From: Butyrivibrio sp. AE3009 | GTDB taxonomy: Bacteria > Bacillota > Clostridia > Lachnospirales > Lachnospiraceae | Assembly (NCBI RefSeq): GCF_000420845.1 | Contig: NZ_ATVS01000001.1 | Coordinates: forward strand, 186,001-250,000 | DNA: 64,000 nucleotides | Reading direction: 5' to 3' | Shown: positions 19,240 through 27,792 of the stretch, piece by piece | How positions within the stretch are numbered: the stretch's first letter is position 1 | How the letters are laid out: each line of letters opens with the position of its first letter | Translations under genes and position numbers: made by a program | Notes under the pieces: model-generated | Databases searched by the model: none | What the model was told of the DNA's origin: nothing | What the model saw: only the letters and a program-made list of their open reading frames with translations

Positions 19240-21345
19240 TTATTTATCACGGTCAGATTTTGGATCCATTACATCTCGAAGCGTATCACCTACAATGTTT
19301 ATACAAATACAGGTAACTGCAAGGAATAATGATGTAAATACCCACTGCCACCAGTAGTTCTTGATAATGGTTGAATTGTTGGCACCATTAAGCATGTTAC
19401 CCCAGGTAGGTCTGGGATAGGTAACACCGAATCCAAGGTAACTAAGTGATGACTCTGTAAGCATACAGGTTGCAAAATCCAGGGTCAGTGTAACGAAGAT
19501 GATTGATACGATGTTAGGCAGGATGTGTCTGAAAGCAATACGTCCCTCTCTTACACCCATAGCCTTGGCAGCCGTAACATACTCATTCTCACGGGCAACA
19601 AGAACCTGTCCTCTAACCATTCGTGCAAGACCTGTCCAGGTAAGGATACCAAGGATAGCCATCAGGATAAAGATCTTCTCATTCTCTGAAATATCCATCT
19701 GAGCCATGATAGCTGAAAGGATAAGTGCGAAAGGAAGGAAAGGAATAGCTGCAAAAATCTCTGCCACACGCATGAGGATGATATCAACAGCTCCTCCGAA
19801 GTATCCGGAAAGACATCCAACGATAATACCGATGATTGTAGAAATGATAACCGCTACAGCACCGATGGTCATGGTCATCTTACCACCCTGGATAATACGC
19901 TGGAAGATATCTGCGCCGTATCCGTCGGTTCCGAATAAGTATCCCTTAAGTCCCCACTTGCCAACAAGTGCATTATTTGAATCAACAGCGTAGCTCTGGA
20001 AAGCACCGGCAAAGATCTTAGCAGTCTTGCCGTTTACATCTGCAGGAACATCTGTCTGGTTAAGTGTTGAACCGCCCCATGAAAGCACTCTGCCCTCAGA
20101 AGTAAGAGCTGTATAGTGATAGGTTCCGGCAGCAAGCTGCTCAATTGTCTCACCCTCATGAAGCTGAGGCATAGGAACTGAGTCCTGAGGGAAGTTACCT
20201 GCAAAGAACAGGCTTCCGTCATCCAACAAACCGCAAAGGTGATTGTTTGTTGCATAAATTGATGTGATCTTTCTTCCGTTCAAGAACTTCTTGGAAGCCT
20301 TGGCGGAAGAATTGATGTTGGCACGATACTGATCGTAAAGGCCTCTCTTACCTGTGTAAACAGATGTACCCTGCTCGGTAAGACCAACTATATAGTTAAG
20401 TGTAAAGTCGATGTCAATAAGTCCATCCTTATCAACAAAGCTGTTGATATTCTGATAAGCATTGGTGTTACCCCAAATATAAAGCTTACCGTCGTTCATA
20501 AGGATAGCAGTACACTGATATCCGCAAACAAGCTTCTTAACATTGGCAACATCAATTGTTCCTGTTACAAGCTCTGTAGGCATAGGAATGATGTTCTCTC
20601 CTACAGAAACAGCCTTATCGATTTCCTTGGTTTCTTCAACCTCGGCTGCAACTTCTTCAGCAGCTGCTTCCTCTACTTCGGCGCCTTCCTCAGAAGACTC
20701 CTCTGCTGCAGAAACACCAGCCTCTTCAAGAAGAGCAGCGTCCTCATCGCTGACTGACTCCTCAGCCTCTTCAAGCATCTCAAGAACTTCCTTATCAGTT
20801 GTAACATACTGGCCATGCTTGTTGGAACCCCAGCCATAAACCTTACCGGTCTCACTGATGGCGATGATATGGTCGATACCTGCTGCTACATAAGCAATCT
20901 TGTCATTCTGTACAGACTCAGGAATCTCACCGATATTGATACCGGTTGTTCCAAGCTGTGTAGCTCCCCAAACATAAACCTTACCTGCATTTGAAAGTCC
21001 TACTGAGAATGAACCATAGCTGTCGATCATCTTGATATCATTCTTAAGTTCTGAGGGAACCTTCATCATGCTCAGTGTGGGAGCAACGTTTTTCTGTGTA
21101 ACTTCAGTATAAGAATCATAATATTTTGGCATGAAAAGCGGTCCGATAAATACCAGCAAGAACATACCTATAACCACGCATAATGCTCCAACAGCGAGCT
21201 TGCGTTCCATGAAATTTCTGATTATCTGCTGAATTGGGGTTACTACTTCTTCAACATCCACGGAATTAGCAAGTTCTCTGCTTCCGCCGAAGAATGCTCT
21301 GCGTACCCAACCGCACATACGACTAAAAAAATTCTTCTTTTTCAT
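19240..21345 (-). CDS. oppC: OppC-type permease with an inserted seven-repeat RCC1-like domain
   Basis: 701 aa from the ATG at 21345 (GGAG six bases upstream); ordinary OppC is about 300 aa. TM1 is at about 52-73. The permease then resumes at about 470 with FGTDGYGADIFQRII, the normal OppC sequence before TM2, followed by five TM helices and the coupling motif EYVTAAKAMGVREGRIAFRH. Between them lie about 390 extracytoplasmic residues. They contain seven RCC1-type units of the form A-G-x-x-H-x-x-A-L-x-x-x-G-x-V-x-x-W-G (around 110, 158, 277, 317, 368, 409 and 449, numbered from the upstream ATG at 21357), plus an acidic E/A-rich insert at about 187-248. A seven-bladed propeller facing the binding protein is inferred. 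Confidence 0.93.
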   Translation of the reverse strand: MKKKNFFSRMCGWVRRAFFGGSRELANSVDVEEVVTPIQQIIRNFMERKLAVGALCVVIGMFLLVFIGPLFMPKYYDSYTEVTQKNVAPTLSMMKVPSELKNDIKMIDSYGSFSVGLSNAGKVYVWGATQLGTTGINIGEIPESVQNDKIAYVAAGIDHIIAISETGKVYGWGSNKHGQYVTTDKEVLEMLEEAEESVSDEDAALLEEAGVSAAEESSEEGAEVEEAAAEEVAAEVEETKEIDKAVSVGENIIPMPTELVTGTIDVANVKKLVCGYQCTAILMNDGKLYIWGNTNAYQNINSFVDKDGLIDIDFTLNYIVGLTEQGTSVYTGKRGLYDQYRANINSSAKASKKFLNGRKITSIYATNNHLCGLLDDGSLFFAGNFPQDSVPMPQLHEGETIEQLAAGTYHYTALTSEGRVLSWGGSTLNQTDVPADVNGKTAKIFAGAFQSYAVDSNNALVGKWGLKGYLFGTDGYGADIFQRIIQGGKMTMTIGAVAVIISTIIGIIVGCLSGYFGGAVDIILMRVAEIFAAIPFLPFALILSAIMAQMDISENEKIFILMAILGILTWTGLARMVRGQVLVARENEYVTAAKAMGVREGRIAFRHILPNIVSIIFVTLTLDFATCMLTESSLSYLGFGVTYPRPTWGNMLNGANNSTIIKNYWWQWVFTSLFLAVTCICINIVGDTLRDVMDPKSDRDK

Positions 21346-21362
21346 CTCAATCTCCATGCTCC

Positions 21363-22415
21363 TTAGGCGCTTACTCTGACTCTGGGGTCAACAAGTCCGT
21401 ATACAATATCGATTATCAGGTTGCCTATAAGAGAAATAGCAACATAGAAAAGCTGTAACAGTACAACTACGTCAAAGTCCTGTGTACGAAGTGACTGGAT
21501 CATCAGCTTACCCATTCCGTTGATACCAAAGATATTCTCAAACATAAGTGATCCGCCGAAAATACCAAGGAACCATCCTACAACAAGTGTAACAATAGGA
21601 ATAAGAGCATTTCTCCACGCATGGGAGTAGATAACTGCCTTCTCTGTAACACCCTTAGCTCTTGCAGTTCTGATGCAGTCAAGGGAAAGAGCATCGATCA
21701 TAGAAGCTCTAACGTATCTTGTCATAGAACCCAGTGAGCAGAATGTCATAGTAATAAGAGGAAGTGCCATGTAGTACATTCTGTCTGTGAACCACTTCCA
21801 TCCTGTGTAGTTACTTCCCGGTGTCTTCATACCACTGGGAGGGAATATTCCAAGCAGTGAGCAGAAGATCCATACGAAGAGGATAGCTGTAACGAAGGAA
21901 GGAAGTGAATAACCGATGATGGTTACCACCTGCATTACCTGATCGCCTTTGCTTCCCTTCTTAACGGCACAGACAATTCCAAGAGGGATTGTGATTCCAA
22001 GTGCCAGGATAGTTGCAAAAATATTTATGAAAACAGTATTCTTCATCGGCTGTTTAACAACGTTAATAACGTCATCCTTAAGCTCATAAGAATAACCGAA
22101 ATCTCCCTGAATAAGTCCGGAGTACTCTCCGTAATAGTTTGGCATGAAGCCTATCCATCTAAGATACTTAACAACCATGTTTTTGGTATCAGTACCGTAC
22201 TTACGCTGATATTCCACATACAAATCCTCAAACATCTTCTCTTTTTCAGCTTCACTGGCATTACGAAGACGAGTTTTCATTGTAGTCATCTCTGCTTTTG
22301 CATCTGTGTAAGCTCTGTTGTTTGGAACCAGATTGTATATAAGGAATAGTATAAAGGATAATACTACAAGAACAGCCAGCATATAGCCAATTCTCTTAAG
22401 GATATACTTTCCCAT
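21363..22415 (-). CDS. oppB: Oligopeptide ABC transporter permease OppB
   Basis: 350 aa. TM1 near residues 10-30, then an extended external loop (about 30-130, with helical DAKAEMTTMKTRLRN and the typical GDFGYSY). The transmembrane domain follows with YSLPSFVTAILFV, the EAA-like coupling segment DCIRTARAKGVTEKAV and the C-terminal DPRVRVSA. It forms the pore with OppC. AGGAGG precedes the start. The loop is about 40 aa longer than in E. coli OppB. Confidence 0.94.
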   Translation of the reverse strand: MGKYILKRIGYMLAVLVVLSFILFLIYNLVPNNRAYTDAKAEMTTMKTRLRNASEAEKEKMFEDLYVEYQRKYGTDTKNMVVKYLRWIGFMPNYYGEYSGLIQGDFGYSYELKDDVINVVKQPMKNTVFINIFATILALGITIPLGIVCAVKKGSKGDQVMQVVTIIGYSLPSFVTAILFVWIFCSLLGIFPPSGMKTPGSNYTGWKWFTDRMYYMALPLITMTFCSLGSMTRYVRASMIDALSLDCIRTARAKGVTEKAVIYSHAWRNALIPIVTLVVGWFLGIFGGSLMFENIFGINGMGKLMIQSLRTQDFDVVVLLQLFYVAISLIGNLIIDIVYGLVDPRVRVSA

Positions 22416-22532
22416 TTGATGAAACCTCCTAAAAATATCTTTCTATATAAACTACCCTGATCCGGGCAGAAATATTCGAAGTCATAATCAATCTATCAAT
22501 TTAAATCTTTAACTCGTTAAACCAACATAAAT

Positions 22533-22565
22533 CCACGGTCACGATATACTTCATCATGACCGTGG
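22533..22565 (-). terminator. Intra-operon hairpin between oppA and oppB
   Basis: CCACGGTCA pairs with TGACCGTGG (22533-22541 with 22557-22565) in the 204-base gap downstream of oppA. There is no real U-tract on the minus strand, so it is more likely an mRNA-stabilising or partial-attenuation hairpin that raises OppA over the membrane subunits. Confidence 0.6.
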
Positions 22566-22619
22566 ACCATAAGTCAGTTACTCATATTAACACATTTCTA
22601 CAAATAATGGAAGTAGAAA

Positions 22620-24923
22620 TTATTTGTTCCAATAAATATCTGCCTTGTCCTTGATGTAGTACTGAGAATTGTCATCGTACATGCTAGGATCGATTGTCAT
22701 ATTGAATGAATAGTCATATACAGCTGAGTTGAAACCAGTTGCAAAGTTGAAGCAAGTGTAAAGAGGTGTTCCGCTGTAGTAGCCGTATACCTGCTGCTGA
22801 TAGAGCTCATCAAGCATGGGAGCGAAGTCACCGGTTGTCTTCTGAACTACGAAACCGGCTGCTGCAATGTTGTCGTTCTGCTCGAAACCTGTTACAAGGA
22901 GATCTGAGAACTCGTTGTCAACAGTACCGTACCAGTTAAGTGCAAGAGGCATGTAGTAGTCACCGTTAACCTCTACAGTCTTGTAAGCACCATCGATTGA
23001 CTGATAGTTCTTATCCTTCTCTGTAGCAACATCGCCTGCAATCTTCTTATAACGAACGCCCTCAGTGTACTCGCCACCTTCTGCGTTGTATACCCAACCG
23101 TCGTTCTCAAGAACTTCAATAGCTGAATCTACGGATGTATCATAAGCATCAAGGAGCATGCCCTGGCTAACAGCCTGCTTGTACATCCAAGAACCTGCAT
23201 AGTAAGGTCCGTCTACAACTCCGCCGTAACCACCGGTGAAGTCCTTGGCAAATGTAGCTCTGTCCATGCAGAATGCGATAGCCTGACGAACTGCTGTGTA
23301 CTGTACAGGACCAAAGTCGTTACGGAAGCCAAGCTTACCATAACCAGCTCTTGAATAGTGTGTGTAAACATATGCGCCGTCGGAGCCATCAGCAAGTGCG
23401 ATAGCTTCGTCTGTTGCAGAACCACCTGTGATAGCTGCAAGAACGTCTACACCGCCTGCCTTGAAGTCCTCAAGCTGTGTCTCAGCGATAACCTTCTTGT
23501 AGATTACCTTCTGGATTGAAGGCTTAACACCCTCATAGTTACCCTTGAAGTTCTCGTTGATCTCAAGAACTGCTGACTTGTCGCCTGCATCGAAGGACTT
23601 AACTACGTAAGGACCTGAGTAAGGATACTTGGTATCTGTGTTATTGGAAGACTCTGTGATGTGTGCAGCCATCTTGAAGCTGTCACCGTTCTTCTCATAG
23701 AAGCCATCCTCAATGTAAACACCCTCACCGTCATCAGCGATATCAAAATCACCGAGCCAAAGCTCCTTGGGTGATGGATAAAGTGAAGCGTATGTGATTG
23801 CATAGAAATAAGGAAGGTACTGAGGATCTACTGTTACAGAGAATGTGTAATCGTCGATAAGACGAACACCCTTCATAATCTTAGATGCGTCATCAACACC
23901 ATCGTTTGTTCCGTCGTACTTGTTGAATGCGTCGAAACCAACAAAGTTCATAAGAGCTCTGTGATCCTTGCCGGCAGCCTCAGCAGCTACAGGAGTTGAG
24001 AATGCAAGTACTCTGTAGAGATAGTTCTTAGCCTTGATAGGTGAACCATCTGAGAATACAAGGTCATCCTTGATCTTGATTGTGTATGTCTTGGATCCGT
24101 CATCGTTATCTGTATCATCGAAGCTGTCTACAACAGTATCGTTAACAACATAACCACCCTCCTTGGTAGGAGCTACAGTCTCAAGACCGTTTGTAAGGTT
24201 CTGAATGTCAAGGTCAGCTGATCCGGGTGAGCTTGCACCGAAGATTGCGTATCTGAACTTACCTGAAAGGTCTGTTGAGCTTCCCAGGATGATTGAGTTG
24301 TCATCCTTCTCTGAAGTCCAGTCGATAAGTGCTCTTGCAGGATCCCAGTAAGGGTTGGTAGGGAACTTGTCTACGCCCTTGATAGCTGCGTTGTAGAGAT
24401 CATAGTACTCGTTTGAGTAAAGAGGAATCTCAGGAAGAAGGTGATTCCAACGTGTGATGTAGTATTTCCACCACTCAGCGTATACTTCATCTTCTGTAGC
24501 GAAGCTTGTTCCTTCTGTAGTGGTGTTGTAAACCATTGCCATTGAAAGGAAGTCAAGACCGAGCTCATAGCTCTCGCCGTCAACATTGAGGTATGCAAGT
24601 CCTGTGGACTCATCCTCTGTTACATCATTGATTGTGATCTGCTTTCCAAACTTGTCATAGAGAGATACATAATCCTTATCCTCTCCATACTCTTTACCTT
24701 CGATCATCTGAATTGATGAAGGCTCATCAGCAGTTGATACGTTCTCTTCTTCAACTACTTCTTCAGCCGCTTCTGTTGCTGCATCTGCAGCTGTGTCAGC
24801 TGGCTGTTCCTCAGTAACCTGAGTGTCCGGTGTTGTCTCTGCAGGTGTCTGCTTTCCGCAAGCTGATAATGAACCAACTACCATGGAAAGTGCAAGCAGA
24901 GATACAAGTGCTTTCTTTTTCAT
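22620..24923 (-). CDS. oppA: Oligopeptide-binding lipoprotein OppA
   Basis: 767 aa, longer than the usual 540-600. Signal peptide with lipobox SLSACGK (Cys about 22), then a Glu/Thr/Ala-rich linker (about 25-70). An extra N-terminal domain (about 70-200) precedes the SBP_bac_5 fold: YTIKIKDDLVFSDGSPIKAKNYLY, LIDDYTFSVTV, GPYVVKSFDAGDKSAVLEINENF, and the helix YTAVRQAIAFCMDRATFAKDFTGG. It captures peptides at the outer membrane face and delivers them to OppBC. Strong GGGAGG site. It stands upstream of the permease genes, as in most opp operons, and downstream of pepF. Confidence 0.94.
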   Translation of the reverse strand: MKKKALVSLLALSMVVGSLSACGKQTPAETTPDTQVTEEQPADTAADAATEAAEEVVEEENVSTADEPSSIQMIEGKEYGEDKDYVSLYDKFGKQITINDVTEDESTGLAYLNVDGESYELGLDFLSMAMVYNTTTEGTSFATEDEVYAEWWKYYITRWNHLLPEIPLYSNEYYDLYNAAIKGVDKFPTNPYWDPARALIDWTSEKDDNSIILGSSTDLSGKFRYAIFGASSPGSADLDIQNLTNGLETVAPTKEGGYVVNDTVVDSFDDTDNDDGSKTYTIKIKDDLVFSDGSPIKAKNYLYRVLAFSTPVAAEAAGKDHRALMNFVGFDAFNKYDGTNDGVDDASKIMKGVRLIDDYTFSVTVDPQYLPYFYAITYASLYPSPKELWLGDFDIADDGEGVYIEDGFYEKNGDSFKMAAHITESSNNTDTKYPYSGPYVVKSFDAGDKSAVLEINENFKGNYEGVKPSIQKVIYKKVIAETQLEDFKAGGVDVLAAITGGSATDEAIALADGSDGAYVYTHYSRAGYGKLGFRNDFGPVQYTAVRQAIAFCMDRATFAKDFTGGYGGVVDGPYYAGSWMYKQAVSQGMLLDAYDTSVDSAIEVLENDGWVYNAEGGEYTEGVRYKKIAGDVATEKDKNYQSIDGAYKTVEVNGDYYMPLALNWYGTVDNEFSDLLVTGFEQNDNIAAAGFVVQKTTGDFAPMLDELYQQQVYGYYSGTPLYTCFNFATGFNSAVYDYSFNMTIDPSMYDDNSQYYIKDKADIYWNK

Positions 24924-25115
24924 ATTTGCCTCCCGTTTTTTTATTTATATGTAATCACATTTCTTATAAGAATATGTGTACATACCTAACAATACTTTTT
25001 ATTACATTTATTTTTTACTTTGATACCTAAATGTATCATCACTTTACCATTTTAAATTGCCGCATCAAATAATGCAACAACTAATTAATTATAGGTAGCT
25101 ATAATTATTTTTTTA
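24924..25115 (-). promoter_or_regulatory. oppA upstream region
   Basis: 192 AT-rich bases between pepF and oppA. A plausible TTGTTA, 18-base spacer, TATAAG pair lies around 24960-24995 on the minus strand. An AATTATAG/CTATAATT stem (25087-25094 with 25099-25106) just after the pepF stop may reduce read-through. Confidence 0.4.
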
Positions 25116-26786
25116 TCAAATTTTCTTCTTCATCTCATCAGCAAGATATTCGATGGTTCCGTCCCTGAAGGGGCTCTTAAGTCCTACCTTATCAAGCATG
25201 GGTTCATAGAAATCCTTGGCTGAAAGTTTGCACAGCTCGAGGTAATGCTGCCATGCCTCAGTAAAGTCCTTGTCCATCCATACTTTGAACTGCATAGCCA
25301 CTACGCTTGCCAGTACATAATCTATGTAGTAGAAAGGTGACCAGAAAATATGTCCCTGTTTCTGCCAGAAGCCGCCCTCATCAAAAAATGGATCTCCGTC
25401 AAAGTCAAGCCATGGTCTGTAGGTCTTCTCAAGTTCCTTCCATACAGCCTTCCTCTCGGCAGGTGTCATCTCGGGCTTGTCATATACAATATGCTGGAAC
25501 TCATCAACCATACATCCGTAAGGAATGAAGGTGATGGAATCCTGAAGATGCATCTTGAGGTAATCATCCTTCCTGTCTCCGAAGAACTTCTCCATCCATC
25601 CGTAGGTGAAATATTCCATTGACATAGAATGAATCTCTGCAGTCTCCATTGTGATGTCATTGTGTTCAACGATCTCATCGTCTCTGGTCACATAGCCCTG
25701 GAATGCATGTCCGCACTCATGGGTAATTACATCCACATCTCCGCTGGTTCCGTTAAAGTTGGCGAAGATATAGGGAGACTTATATTTAGGAAGGAAGTCC
25801 ATATATCCGCCGGCCTTCTTGGTCTTTCTGCCAAGGACATCAAAGAGCTCGTTCTCGGTCATGAAATCAAAGAACTCTTTTGTTTCGGGAGAAAGTTCTG
25901 AATACATCTCCTGTCCGGCCTTAAGTATCTCATCGGGATTGCCGATGGGAGCAGGGTTGCCGTTTGTAAAGAAAACATCGTTGTCGTAGTACTTGAGCTC
26001 ATCTACGCCGATCTGCTGTTTTCTCTTCTCCTGGATCTCACATACAAGGGGAACAAAAGACTCCTTGATCTGCTTCCTGAAGTTCTCAACCTCAGCTCTT
26101 CTGTAGGAATTTCTAACCATTCTGTTATAGCCAAGTTCTACATAGCTGTCATAGCCAAGTTCCTTGGCCTGCTGTGTTCTGTTCTTGACAAGCTTGTCAT
26201 AAATATCATCAATCTCATCGGTAACAGACTCAAAGTATTCGGAAAGAGCCTTCCATGCACGCTGTCTTGTGTCTCTGTTCTCGGCTGTAAGGCACTTACG
26301 AAGGAGTGATATGTTGTACTCCTCTCCGTCAAAAGGAATCTTGGCGGAAGCAATAATGTTGTCATATCTGCTGATAAGTGCGTTCTCTTCCTGCATGAGG
26401 GGAAGGATCTTCTCATCGATGGATTTGTTTGCAAGTTCAATATTCTTGAATGCAACCTTGCTGATCTTCTCCTCAAGGTACTCTCTGTATGGTGATTCAT
26501 ACAGAACCTTGCTGTAATCATTGCTGAGATTTGAGATCACAGGTGAGATCTCATCGATGTAATCATTCTCCTTGGTGTAAAACTCTTCAGAGGTATCGAT
26601 ATCATGTCTGAATCTGCCAAGTTTGATATTAGTATAAACATCGCCTATGAATTCATAGTACTTCTTGTGAAGTTCAAAGAGCTCTTCTCCACTTCCTACA
26701 TTCTTACTATCAGTAATAAGTTGCTCAAAAAATGCCTTGACCCGATCCAGGTCCACATGCTCATAGGGCATCTGTGATAATTTCAT
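25116..26786 (-). CDS. pepF: Oligoendopeptidase F, M3 zinc metallopeptidase
   Basis: 556 aa from the ATG at 26786, chosen because AAGGAG lies before it. The zinc motif is HECGH (VITHECGHAFQGY) with the downstream glutamate in the helix of the M3 family; M3 C-terminal residues such as FWQKQGHIFWSPFYYIDYVLA are present. A cytoplasmic enzyme that cleaves peptides of about 7-17 residues. Its placement directly upstream of oppABCDF suits degradation of imported peptides. The transcript has a long leader with an attenuator-like hairpin. Confidence 0.95.
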   Translation of the reverse strand: MKLSQMPYEHVDLDRVKAFFEQLITDSKNVGSGEELFELHKKYYEFIGDVYTNIKLGRFRHDIDTSEEFYTKENDYIDEISPVISNLSNDYSKVLYESPYREYLEEKISKVAFKNIELANKSIDEKILPLMQEENALISRYDNIIASAKIPFDGEEYNISLLRKCLTAENRDTRQRAWKALSEYFESVTDEIDDIYDKLVKNRTQQAKELGYDSYVELGYNRMVRNSYRRAEVENFRKQIKESFVPLVCEIQEKRKQQIGVDELKYYDNDVFFTNGNPAPIGNPDEILKAGQEMYSELSPETKEFFDFMTENELFDVLGRKTKKAGGYMDFLPKYKSPYIFANFNGTSGDVDVITHECGHAFQGYVTRDDEIVEHNDITMETAEIHSMSMEYFTYGWMEKFFGDRKDDYLKMHLQDSITFIPYGCMVDEFQHIVYDKPEMTPAERKAVWKELEKTYRPWLDFDGDPFFDEGGFWQKQGHIFWSPFYYIDYVLASVVAMQFKVWMDKDFTEAWQHYLELCKLSAKDFYEPMLDKVGLKSPFRDGTIEYLADEMKKKI

Positions 26787-26816
26787 GATTTCATTACTCC
26801 TTATACGAAATATTAT

Positions 26817-26861
26817 AAAATATAAAAGGATGTTTCTCCACCGTAGCGGCAAGAAACATCC
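26817..26861 (-). terminator. Attenuator-like terminator in the pepF leader
   Basis: GGATGTTTCT pairs perfectly with AGAAACATCC (26852-26861 with 26828-26837), loop TGCCGCTACGGTGG, followed on the minus strand by TTTTATATTTT. It lies between the pepF promoter and its start codon, so transcription must pass it. Confidence 0.7.
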
Positions 26862-26937
26862 CATAGTCTCTTATAAATCTTAAGTGTCTATTTAACAATT
26901 TGCATCGTTAAAGTATTTCTCTACCACTTAAGCAGAA

Positions 26938-26966
26938 ATTATACTATATTTTAACACTTTAATCAA
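26938..26966 (-). promoter_or_regulatory. Sigma-A promoter of pepF
   Basis: On the minus strand: TTGATT (26961-26966), 17-base spacer, TATAAT (26938-26943). The predicted leader to the ATG at 26786 is about 145 bases and includes the inverted repeat CTTAAGTG/CACTTAAG (26879-26886 with 26925-26932). Confidence 0.75.
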
Positions 26967-26990
26967 GCAAATCGCCAAATTAGTTTAATA

Positions 26991-27791
26991 TTATTTTAAT
27001 ATTTTTGCAAGTACCATTTTCCCGGCCAGGAGATCTCGCAGGATTCCAAAGCACTCTCTTACCATATTATTGGGAATAAACCGAAACTGCATATAGGCTG
27101 CTATACCGCACACCCGGGCATCGGTAATCTTCTTTGCGATATGCACTCCTCTGAATACGTGAAAGCCATTGGTGACTATACCAATCCTGAGATCTTTGTC
27201 TTCCGGATATCTGCTCCTGATTATTTCCATCGCGTTCTCGATGTTTTGCACAGTATCAAGGGAAGTATTCTCAACCAGGATTCTGTCCGGAGATACCCCG
27301 AGAGAAACAAGATAGTCTTTGCCTCCATCTCCCTCACTCATGGATTCATTGCGGCCCTGACCTCCTGTGGTAACAATTATGGTCCCCGGATTATCATCAA
27401 GATATTCCTTTGCCTTCTGCAGTCTGTATCTGTAGATGACACTGGGACCACTTGAACGCATCTGAGCCCCCAGAACTATAATATAATCAAGGTTCTTTTC
27501 ACCTCTATCAAAAAAGTGAGATAAGATACATATCTGACACAGGAGAAAAACCAGCGCTACAGCTGTCAGAAGCACATAAGAAACGCCCTTAATCGCAACA
27601 GGAGCCTTCTTCCACCTATTCTTCCCCGCAAGGAAAAAGCATAGGCCAAAGAAAGCTACACCCCCAAGCCATATTATAAAAGAGAAGGTTCCGCTGCCAA
27701 CAAGATATACCATTATCGAGTATAGAAAGCACAAAGCCGCAAGAACCGCCCAAAGAATTCTTACACGTGGTCTGAAAATGTCTTTTATCAT
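26991..27791 (-). CDS. YdcF-like (DUF218) membrane protein
   Basis: 266 aa. Four hydrophobic helices lie in residues 10-95, then a DUF218/YdcF domain: YIIVLGAQMRSSGPS, YRLQKAKEYL, IIVTTGGQGRNESMSEG, ILVENTSLDTVQNIENA and GIVTNGFHVFRG. The family includes SanA and ElyC, envelope proteins tied to vancomycin resistance and peptidoglycan precursor metabolism; the biochemical reaction is uncertain. It begins right at the end of the NlpC/P60 gene (GGAGAG site), forming a surface-related operon with the next two genes. Confidence 0.87.
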   Translation of the reverse strand: MIKDIFRPRVRILWAVLAALCFLYSIMVYLVGSGTFSFIIWLGGVAFFGLCFFLAGKNRWKKAPVAIKGVSYVLLTAVALVFLLCQICILSHFFDRGEKNLDYIIVLGAQMRSSGPSVIYRYRLQKAKEYLDDNPGTIIVTTGGQGRNESMSEGDGGKDYLVSLGVSPDRILVENTSLDTVQNIENAMEIIRSRYPEDKDLRIGIVTNGFHVFRGVHIAKKITDARVCGIAAYMQFRFIPNNMVRECFGILRDLLAGKMVLAKILK

Positions 27792-27792
27792 C

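Noticed and set aside
26817-26861. T-box or other named riboswitch before pepF
   Set aside because: The T-box sequence AGGGTGGNACCGCG is not present and no other known riboswitch core was recognised; kept only as attenuator-like hairpin.
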